Source: Nectonema munidae
Taxonomy: Eukaryota; Nematomorpha; Nectonematoida; Nectonematidae
Direction of reading: 5' to 3'
DNA: 64,000 nt
NCBI GenBank assembly: GCA_030549495.1
Contig: JAUIRK010000936.1
Location: forward strand, 1-64,000
A program made the translations under genes and the position numbers. Within the stretch, counting starts at the first letter, position 1. Every line of letters begins with the position of its first letter. The notes under the pieces were generated by a model. That model ran no database searches. It saw only the letters and a list, made by a program, of their open reading frames with translations, and was not told the origin of the DNA. Below are positions 56,017 through 64,000 of the stretch, one piece after another.

Positions 56017-58483
56017 ATTGGGCGAGTAGAAAATAACAATTTGATTCAATTCCCATGCTTGGATTCTATGCTTGAAGAAAAGAAAAACATTCAAATAGAA
56101 CAGCTTGAGTAAATGTATTTCCTTTTGAACTGTGAATGATGCTTCCTATTGAAATGTCAAGGTCGTTCTCTCCATGGACTCTCATTATTACAGAGTCGAA
56201 AATTCGGAAATTTTTTTTAGAAAAAATAAGGTTAAAATGTTCCTGCTTGGTGGAAATATAAGGTTTTAAACCGTTTATTGTTGAAAGATCACTCATGAGC
56301 TAAAAGCGAAATTTATGGAAGAAAGTTATGAAAACACAGCACTACGACAAGCAATGAATTTACTTATTTCTTTGATTAACCCAATACGCATCACTACTTC
56401 ATTCTACACCAAGACACATAGCAAATTCTATAATCGTTTTAGTCTATAAAAATATTAGACATCAAATCAATAATATCAATACAATTATCATTCGTAACTA
56501 ATTAAAGTTTTCGCAAATATTACAATTCTACAAAAAAAATTATTTCTATAGACACGTGAGAAAGCATATGGTTAGGAAACTAGATTTCAGAGCATTTTAC
56601 AGCGTTTCCTTATACGGGAGTGAAGATCAAATGATAAATAAAAGTTGAAGGAAGGTTGCCTTGTATTATTCCAATTTCAAAATGGAAGGAAATGCGTCGA
56701 ATGTAGTTAATTATATTTTGATGTTACTGAGTAGAGCTTAGAAGGTATTCATTTTGTATTATGAAATTCGAAAGGAATGAATTCCGAAAAAGAATTGCCA
56801 ATTTTTTGATGAGGAAAATTTAGTGTTTTATAAGATTATTTAGTAGACTAGAAAATTTTACGCATGAAGATTGGGCGGTGAGGAGTTTCGATTAAGTTTG
56901 AGATGGAGAGACAAAAGCATTTTGTGAGGTCATGTAATATATCTTGAGAAGTAATAAAGAGGCTAAAATGAGAATTTTTGGATTTTATGCTGAATTGTCG
57001 TCACGCATGGGCGAATGATGCCTAAAACTAAATCGTATTCAAGATTTAATTGAATGAAAACAAATTTTACATTGAGTCGCTATGTGAAGCAATGCTTGAT
57101 TTTGTTCCCCAATTCAAGCCTTCTTTTATCATTTTATTTTTTAATGTCTCGCTTTTAAGTTTTTTTTAATATAAATTTTAAATTTTCAAGAAAAACATAA
57201 TTTTTACTTTTTATTTTATCATGATGGGTTAATATGATCTCTAAGACATTATGTATTATTATTGATGCATTTATACCTATACATTTTTATTTTGTCATAT
57301 TATCTTTTAATTACATCAAATATAATCATTGATATTTTATAATCAAAAATCTTTTACAATTTTCCCCCATATTATTTAGAGAAGAAAAGCATAGATGTGA
57401 GAATTACTAAAATATGAGCAGATATAGTAATAATAATATCACAGTAAATATTTTTCACATACAAATAAAAACTTGAAAAAAAATGTAATAGATAAAAACT
57501 TGAATTACAAAACTAACTGATAAAAACTTCTAAGAAAAATGCACACAGATAAAAGTAAACAGTATAAAGAAGCTCTAGTAATTTCCTGTATTGTATATAT
57601 ATTTATTGTCGCTGTGGTCTTGCCAGACCACTGAGATTATTAATTTTAATTTAAAAAATAGGGGTTTAAATTTAATATCATAAAGTACTTATATTAATAC
57701 ATCTTCACATTTTAGTTTGACTTAGTCCAGCCCTAATAATATCGAGACAAGGCAGACAGTCTAAAGTTCGAACCGATCAAAACTGAAGTGATATACTCCG
57801 ACTAGATACAGTTTTACCCTGTCCTTTAGAGAGATTGAAAAAAACTAAAATTTTTTTTTACCAATTTTACATTACATCAAAAAATTAATTAGTTATACTT
57901 TCGATTTAGAGAAACTATATAATAAAACTTATAAGCATTCAAACTATACAGGCTACTTCGAGTACTATAAAGTATGATCCATTTTATGTTCCCATTATTA
58001 ATCATGTAAGGGTCGACAAGTGTGGCATGCAAACCTCGGTATAGGCAAATAATAAACGAACATTTTTGTTATAACTATATTTCAAGATGAAAAGGAATTC
58101 ATCTTTATGTTTATTAGGTGACGCTGTATATTCCCATTTTTTGAAATTAATTCTGTGTTTAGCAATACAAATCTGTTAAAATTGATTAACCTCCTACTTA
58201 CCAAAGACTATTGAAAATGAGTTCTTATTTTTAGGATCATCTAATATAGGTTGAGTCGTTTTAAATTTTATTTCATTTTGTGGCTAATTATATATGATCG
58301 ATAGAAAATTGTGGTAGTGAGAAGAGTTTTCAAACACAAAAATGGAAATTTATGTGATTTCATTATTTATAATTTGAAAATATTTAAATTAATTTTGAAA
58401 ATACAATTACATTAATTTGCCTGCATTTTTAAAATAAAATAAATTACGCTTATAACGAGTTTTAAAAGCATATACTCATTGAG
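56017..58483. other. Long non-coding AT-rich stretch
   Basis: No gene recognised. The first few hundred bases probably belong to the decayed ZBED-like hAT (remnants such as CLDSMLEEKKNI at about 56058). A 7-bp stem hairpin GTGGTCT-TGCC-AGACCAC lies at 57614-57631. A region near 57719-57790 has weak tRNA-like words (GTTCGAACC) but no convincing second box. Confidence 0.55.
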
Positions 58484-58926
58484 CAGGGGCGGATCTAGAA
58501 ATTGGTATTAGAGGGGGGGAGGGGGGCGGATTTTACTAAACTAGAACACAAATTTCAAGCATATAAATTTAAGCTTTATCAACATTTTTAAAACAAAAAG
58601 AAGAATGAGAGCATTAAAACGATCCTCATTCATTGAACTGCGAAGTGAATTGATGTGGTAAAACTTGATGTGTTTAAATAATAAATTTACAAAAAAAATT
58701 GGATAATATAAAATTAATAAATATCACACTTAACTACGAGTGAAACATAAAAAACTTTTTAGGGCTTCTCACTCTAGAGAAAGATTGAATCTAAAAAACG
58801 AGTTGCAGAATCATCATAATATTTGAGTTCTACGAAAAGAATAATAAGAAGTAAAAATAAATAAGAAGGTTACAACGTACCATTAAAAAAACGATACAAG
58901 TACAATATCAAATATTGTATATTTAC
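58484..58926 (+). mobile_element. Left end of an hAT element, interrupted by another hAT
   Basis: CAGGGGCGGATCTAGAAATT at 58484 is a typical hAT terminus, followed by a G-rich stretch and AT-rich DNA. It resembles the complement of the terminus at 49620 (CAGTGGCGGTTCTAGA), which suggests the same family. After about 440 bases it is cut by the element starting at 58927. No coding sequence or right end for it was identified. Confidence 0.6.
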
Positions 58927-61074
58927 TAGGGATGAAAAACTGGTTTCAAAAAATCGGTTTTAACCGGTTTTGTTTTTTCAAAAAAAACCGAAAACAGTTT
59001 GTGAAAACCGGGTTTTTACAGTAAAATCAAAAAAATTTTGTTTTAGCTTTATTTCATTAAAAATCCTGTTTTTTTTGAAGGCTTAATATTTTATTTTTTA
59101 ATTCGTTCAATTCAAAACTTTTTATAAAATGTCCTCTTCAAAATCTAAAATTTGGAAATATTTTTCAAAAATTGATGAGGAAACAGTAAAATGTGCTGCT
59201 TGTAATAAAGTTTTGAAGTGTTCTGGAGGATCAACATCTAGTTTAAAAGCGCATATCAACAAAATACACTCAATTGACCCAGACGAATATGGTAGCTCGA
59301 AATGTTCGCCTTTGATAGATAGTTTTATAATAAAACCTTCAATTGAAGAGGAAATCTCAAAGCTGGCAAGCATTGACGGATTAAGTTTTTTTTGTATTGC
59401 TAACAGTGAATTTATCCAAAGAAGCTTATTTAAAATTTCCTATAATAAGCCACACCCGAAATCCCACACAAGTGTAAAAAATTTAGCGATTCGTTTTTGC
59501 GAGAAAAAGAAACAGGAACTTTCTAGCTTCTTTGAAAGCCAGATTTTAGAGGGGTGTAGATTTTCAACGAGCGTTGACGAGTTTACTTCTTGCCAAAACA
59601 AAAGATATCTTACATTAAACCTCTATCACAACGAAAATTTTTGGTGTCTGGGTATGTTGAAAATTATAAGTTCCTTGAATTCTTCCAAAATGATTGAATT
59701 AGTTGATTCAAAACTAAAAGAGTTCACCTTATCAATGAAAAATGACATCATAGGATGTACCACTGACAGTGCAGCGTTAATGCTTAGATTTGGAAGCGAT
59801 GTTAAGTGTTATCATCAAGTATGTGTTGCTCACATTATACATTTTGCTGTATGTGATGTCTTGTATTCTAGAAAAAGTGATATTTCAAAGTATGCAAGTT
59901 CTGAAAGCAGTTCAGAAATAGATGAAAATGATAAGGACGTTTCTGCAAGTTTTAAAGTAAATCATGAAGAAGAATGTGAAAACATGCTTTTGAGCAGTGA
60001 TTTCTTCAATATAATTGAAAAAGTCAGGAGAATTTCTAAAATTTTTAGAAAGTCACCTTTGAAAAATGAGCACCTTCAAGATTTTGTGAGGAATGAAAAT
60101 AATGGTAGAGAGGTGAAATTGATTTTGGATTGTAAAACGAGATGGATTAGTTTGCTACGAATTATTGAAAGGTTTGGTTCCTTGAAAAGTTGTTTGACAA
60201 AGGCATTGCGTATGATAGCCTCAACTGAATTTGTTACCGAAGTTGAATGGGAAACATTGAGTCAGCTCAAAAACTCTTTACAACCATTGGAAACGCTTCT
60301 TAATTACGTTTGTTATGAAGCAAACCTCCTCAAAGCAGATATTTTGATGAAACAAAGACGTTATATCTTCAAAGTTGAGAAAAAGATTATTTGAACGATA
60401 TAATTCTAAAAGAAACATGAAATTGATATCAGCCATGAAGTGTTTGGCGAATATTGAAAATTTAAAAAAGAAAACACTAGGAATTCTTCATTTTTATATT
60501 CATCCAAGCAGGTAGCGAAAAATACTTGTACCGAAATTTTCAACCAGTTGTTTCATGTTGAAAAGAGTTTTGAAAACAATCAAGCCTCGGAACCAACTTT
60601 TACATAACGCACTGCAGAAGAGGATATGATTGATGAATTTCTTAGAGAAGTAAAAAAATTAATTCACTAAAAAAGTCTGCTTCAAACTGTGATAATTTGA
60701 ACAACAAGTTTCTTATGTACGAAGCAACGTCAATCAAGAGCGATGAACTATAAAATATTTATCAAGCATTGTGCACTATTAAACCCACGAGTGTTGAAAG
60801 CGAAAGATCTTTTTCTGCTACTGGTTTGTTTTTCTCAAACTTGAGAACTAGACTATCGGAGAAGTCTTTGAATGCTCTATGCTTTTGGAAAAGTTTTTTT
60901 TAAATGGATAGTTGTTTATAAATTTTTTTTAATTCTATTAATACTTTTAGTTCTTTTCTTAAAATTGGAAAAAAAAATTATCAAGTTTTATTTAATATTT
61001 TAATTTTTTTGAAAACTGGTTAAAAACCGGTTATAATTTTTTTGGTAGATAAAAAACCGGTTTTTTCAACACTA
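58927..61074 (+). mobile_element. hAT element, nearly whole length, broken
   Basis: About 2.15 kb with imperfect terminal inverted repeats: TAGGGATGAAAAACTGG on the left, and on the right the complement of TAGTGTTGAAAAAACCGG. Both ends carry AACCGGTT-type palindromes. It contains one transposase reading region. The flanks ATATTTAC and AATTTACC or AAATTTAC resemble an 8-base target duplication with mismatches, so the exact ends are uncertain by one or two bases. A second copy of the right end is at 47986-48112. Confidence 0.75.
59129..60903 (+). pseudogene. BED-finger hAT transposase, frameshifted near the C-terminus
   Basis: A 421-codon open frame from the ATG at 59129 to 60394. The N-terminus has a BED zinc finger: C22-x2-C25 (VKCAACNK) with H42-x4-H47 (HINKIH). 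The RNase H-like core follows, with the first acidic residue at D150 (STSVDEFTS) and a second at D213 (CTTDSAAL). C232-x2-H235 (CVAH) and KTRWISLLR come next. The frame breaks near 60345-60394, and the remaining C-terminus is scattered over other frames with several stops. The dimerisation domain is clear at about 60758-60903: PTSVESERSFSATGLFF, then LRTRLSEKSLNALCFWK, stop at 60901. The total span fits a full hAT protein of about 590 residues. The N-terminal 70% is well preserved, so the element is fairly young but not functional as it stands. Confidence 0.88.
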
Positions 61075-61118
61075 AATTTACCCGTCTAAAAAATTTGTTT
61101 TATTTGCATAAAAACTGT

Positions 61119-62490
61119 CAATAAATTTATTTTTGTTTCAAATAACTTAAAAATGCACAAATATTTTTAAATAAATTATATAAATATTATATTTTCGGGT
61201 TTAAAAACCCAAGTTAGAAAATTTGAGTCTTTTTAGCATATATTTAAGAGCAATTTGCTATTGATAAAGGAAAAATTCTTTTTATACATGACTATGAATA
61301 GGCAGTGGTGAGATTCAACCGGTTCGTGCGAACCTGTTCTTAGAATTTAATGACCTCCAAGAACTGGTCTTTAACAATCGTATGTATAGGCCTAATTATA
61401 ACCTTACAACTTACAAGTACGCGTGATTACAACACAACATTACCAGAAAAATATAAATTTAGTCTTTTCATTCCAAATATAACAGCACCACTTTCTCTAA
61501 TAATTCATTTTTTATTTTTCACCTGTTACTATCCATTTTATTTATTTTTTTGTTTTTTTCTACTTTACTTTTTTTGAAATATATATTTTATAACGTATTA
61601 TGCATGGAAGAAATTAATAAAGATTTGAATTTTAGTTGAAAAATTATAAACATTTTTTAGTTGAAATTTTTTAGCTTTCAGGCCTCTCCGTTTTCAATAT
61701 TTCTGTGAACAAAATTCTCGTGTGAACCCTCTAGATTGCGAAGCTTATGGTGTCAGTCACTTATTCTTTATAAAAGTTAATAAGCCTGTCAAATAAATCA
61801 ACGAATCCTTTCAATCAGTGCCAAATTTTTAAACTTTAATACATTTTATTTCTACCATATTTTGGTTAATATTGTCTTAATTCATTTAATAAGCCAACTT
61901 TTCGCAAATAATTCACTCGCATCATTTCACCTTTCAGTAAATTAGCTTTTACAGGTGAGTTAACCACAAGCAATGATTAGTAACGAATAGACGATGTAAA
62001 CAATAGGTTGGAGCTAAATTTAAAAACAGAATAATCGCAATTAATCTTCAATTATTTTTTTAATTATACGTACCGAATCCAAGAGAAGAATATTCGTGTA
62101 TAATTGGGCATATGATATGAATCAGCAAGATCGCTGCAGCAAGACCCTAAACTTTCAGTGTTCACCCATCTGACACAATTTTGTTCAAAATAAAAGATTC
62201 TACGAGTTTTAAAAACCTTATTTCAACCGTGATGGACACAATGCCTAACGTTTATATATTAAAGTATTTTAAAGCAAATAAGGATTAATATGTTGTATAT
62301 TCATAGATCAAAACTTAAAACAAAACAGTATGTTTCATAATAAAAAATAAAAACAGTCTAGAAAAACTTCAAAATTTCAATTAGTAAAAACTTAGTTTTT
62401 GATTTTTTTAGTTTTCACCTTGTTTGGTTTAGAACTGTTTGGTTTTGGGAGGACCGTTTTGGTTATGAATCGTTTTGTTCAGGTTCCCTG
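61119..62490. other. Non-coding stretch with one hAT-like terminus
   Basis: AT-rich DNA without a supported gene. It includes the hAT-like end at 61303. The 75-codon frame at 61350-61577 is a hydrophobic, low-complexity by-product of T-rich DNA. Confidence 0.55.
61303..61345 (+). mobile_element. hAT-like terminus with GGTTCG dyad
   Basis: CAGTGGTGAGATTCAACCGG followed by TTCGTGCGAACC. The CAGTGGTG start and the adjoining GGTTCG...CGAACC inverted repeat resemble ends of known animal hAT non-autonomous elements. A right end (a CACCACTG word) was not found in the next kilobase, so the extent is unknown. Confidence 0.5.
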
Positions 62491-62880
62491 AAAACTATAT
62501 CTAAAAATATTCTCTCCAATTTATACATGAAATATATGTTTTTAAACCAAAACAACAACGCTAACCCCATTTCTAAACTCACTTTTTGGATTTAAGGTTT
62601 GAAAATATTTGCGTCAATCAAATGTATAATTTACGTCTGATATCTACAGAAATATTTTTGAAATTTTAATAAAATATTAGTTTTTATACCAAAAAGATGA
62701 TGTTAGTTCCAATTTTGGACTGTTTTTCCATTTAGGGTTTGAAAATATATATAAGTTTCAAACAAATATGCGGTTTATGTCTAAAAACTGTCTCTGAAAA
62801 TATTTCCAAAATTTTAAATAAAATATCTGTATACTAAATCGATTAGTATGCTTCTTTTATTTCTGTACTCTATTTTGGCT
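62491..62880 (+). repeat. Degenerate tandem repeat of about 144 bp
   Basis: Two and a half diverged units. Shared landmarks are GGTTTGAAAATAT (near 62596 and 62736) and TTTA(C/T)GTCT (ending 62638 and 62782). A third partial unit with AAAATATTTCCAAAATTTTA follows. The landmark spacings are 140 and 144 bases. Function unknown. Confidence 0.6.
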
Positions 62881-63040
62881 AATACGATTAAAACAGATCT
62901 TGAAGGGTCAATCGAATTAGAGATGTATGACTGAAAATCGCTTTCTTCCAAAAAACTATTTCTATAAAAAAAAAATCAGAAAATCGTTATATATTAGTTA
63001 TATAGTAGTTATATAGGGTTAACCACAATATTTTACTTGT

Positions 63041-64000
63041 AAAGCTCTACAAGTAGGGTTTTAGAGGCAAGTTCTGGCAATTGCTCAAAAGCTTTCACAA
63101 TGATCGTATGCACTATACATGTTTTAATGGAAACTCACATTTTTATTCAATCTCCAATGATGGTCCACACGGTTCCGTATTAGCCCCACTCCTTTTTAAT
63201 ATTTACATCAATGACATTTTTCAAATTAAACAAGATAAAACTGTGTTATTCTTATATGCTGATGATTGTGTTGTGACATTTCACTTCAATTCAATTAATA
63301 ACGAACAATCAACCATTATGGAATTATTAGATAACTTCAATAATAATTGGTGTATTAATTAAGAATGATTTGCTCATTCATTTCTCTTATACGAAATATA
63401 TGACATTCAATTACAGAGACACTCTATATCTTACTATTGGTCAAAAGGTCTTAACGGAAACCAAATATATGAATTATCTCAGTATAATCTTTGAATCATG
63501 ATTAAAATTCCACCTACGCTATTATAAAGTTATTTGGGAAATCTTCACTTACTTACGCTGTTTCTTACTTACGCTGATAAAAAATCTTTTAAATACTAGT
63601 AATAAATTAAACTTTATTATGCTTTTATTCAACCTAAACTGTCTTACGATAACATAATTTGGGCCAAGTCAAGTATCTCCTATGAAAATAAACTTTTTTT
63701 CCAAATTCAAAAAAGCTGTAAAGTTTATTGAAAACTCTTCCATATCAACGGCCAGCACAAAATATGAGATACTTGATCTAAATGAACTGCACTTTGTATT
63801 ACTCTGATTTTATGTATAAAAACTTAACCGATGGTCACTTCGCCAACATTTTGATAGACATAGAAATAAAAAAAATATTAGACATCTACGTTCAAACAAA
63901 AAATTATTCTGTCAATATTTTATTCCTAACTCCATTAGGGCCTGGAATATTCTACCTTTGGAAATAAAATACTTTCGCAACATTAAGTCCTACACTAGAA
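63041..64000 (+). pseudogene. LINE (non-LTR retrotransposon) ORF2 3' half, broken, running off the window
   Basis: Reverse transcriptase remnant. GFRGKFWQLLKSFHNDR lies near 63060, then GPHGSVLAPLLFNIYINDIF (family norm VPQGSVLGPLLF) and the catalytic LYADD (YADD codons 63255-63266) in a frame 63081-63362. After the stop at 63361 the homology goes on in other frames: TKYMTFNYRDTLYL, LYYAFIQPKLSYDNIIWAKS near 63615, HLRSNKKLFC, and finally NSIRAWNILPLEIKYF at about 63930, the usual C-terminal tail of such ORF2 proteins. The endonuclease half is absent. Several stops and frame changes show a dead 5'-truncated copy. I cannot assign the clade. Confidence 0.85.

Noticed and set aside
56066-56296. 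76-codon minus-strand frame next to the ZBED-like fragment.
   Set aside because: It probably lies opposite decayed hAT coding sequence; no independent signature.
57719-57790. Possible third tRNA-like SINE (GTTCGAACC near 57770).
   Set aside because: The B-box-like word is a palindrome and no A box at proper spacing is convincing.
1-64000. Long terminal repeats, envelope or capsid genes of virus-like elements.
   Set aside because: No paired long direct repeats with primer-binding or polypurine features and no gag, capsid, integrase or envelope motif were seen. The only reverse transcriptase belongs to a non-LTR LINE.

Overview
This window is eukaryotic (metazoan) repeat DNA. I found no intact host gene, rRNA, canonical tRNA or CRISPR array. 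The AT-rich background and the mix of element families (Merlin, hAT, piggyBac, a non-LTR retrotransposon, tRNA-derived SINE-like pieces) suggest an invertebrate, most plausibly an arthropod. The species is not identifiable from what I can see.

Positions 1 to about 47,975 are the right-hand part of a macrosatellite that continues off the left edge. Each large unit has the same four parts in the same orientation: (i) an insert of about 863 bp carrying an internally deleted Merlin (IS1016/ISXO2-type) transposase; (ii) about 390 bp of a 31-bp minisatellite; (iii) an AT-rich block of about 1.2 kb with two adjacent perfect hairpins; (iv) a minisatellite array of 1.7 to 8.4 kb. Merlin start codons lie at (extrapolated) -44, 7888, 11999, 19940, 24109 and 32721, so spacings are about 7.9, 4.1, 7.9, 4.2 and 8.6 kb. 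A seventh AT-rich block (43427-44599) has minisatellite where the Merlin insert should be. The array then decays into divergent minisatellite broken by a SINE-like element. The T-rich strand of the 31-mer is always the + strand, and its consensus has a single A.

Positions 47,976 to 64,000 are an AT-rich graveyard of transposons. In order: a terminal piece of an hAT element; a 5'-truncated hAT transposase of the ZMYM/TTF type ending in a recognisable terminus at 49620 and abutting a piggyBac C-terminus; a 139-bp tandem repeat with dyad symmetry; a decayed piggyBac ending at GGG-TTAA; a tRNA-like SINE piece; a ZBED/Buster-like hAT fragment; an hAT terminus at 58484; a nearly whole but broken BED-finger hAT (58927-61074); another hAT-like terminus at 61303; a 144-bp tandem repeat; and the 3' half of a LINE reverse transcriptase reaching the window edge.

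Nothing here acts as an operon or pathway. What links the parts is process: one Merlin derivative became trapped in a minisatellite, was amplified with it and was homogenised by unequal exchange or conversion, while the flank accumulated nested transposons. Unit comparisons were made by eye.
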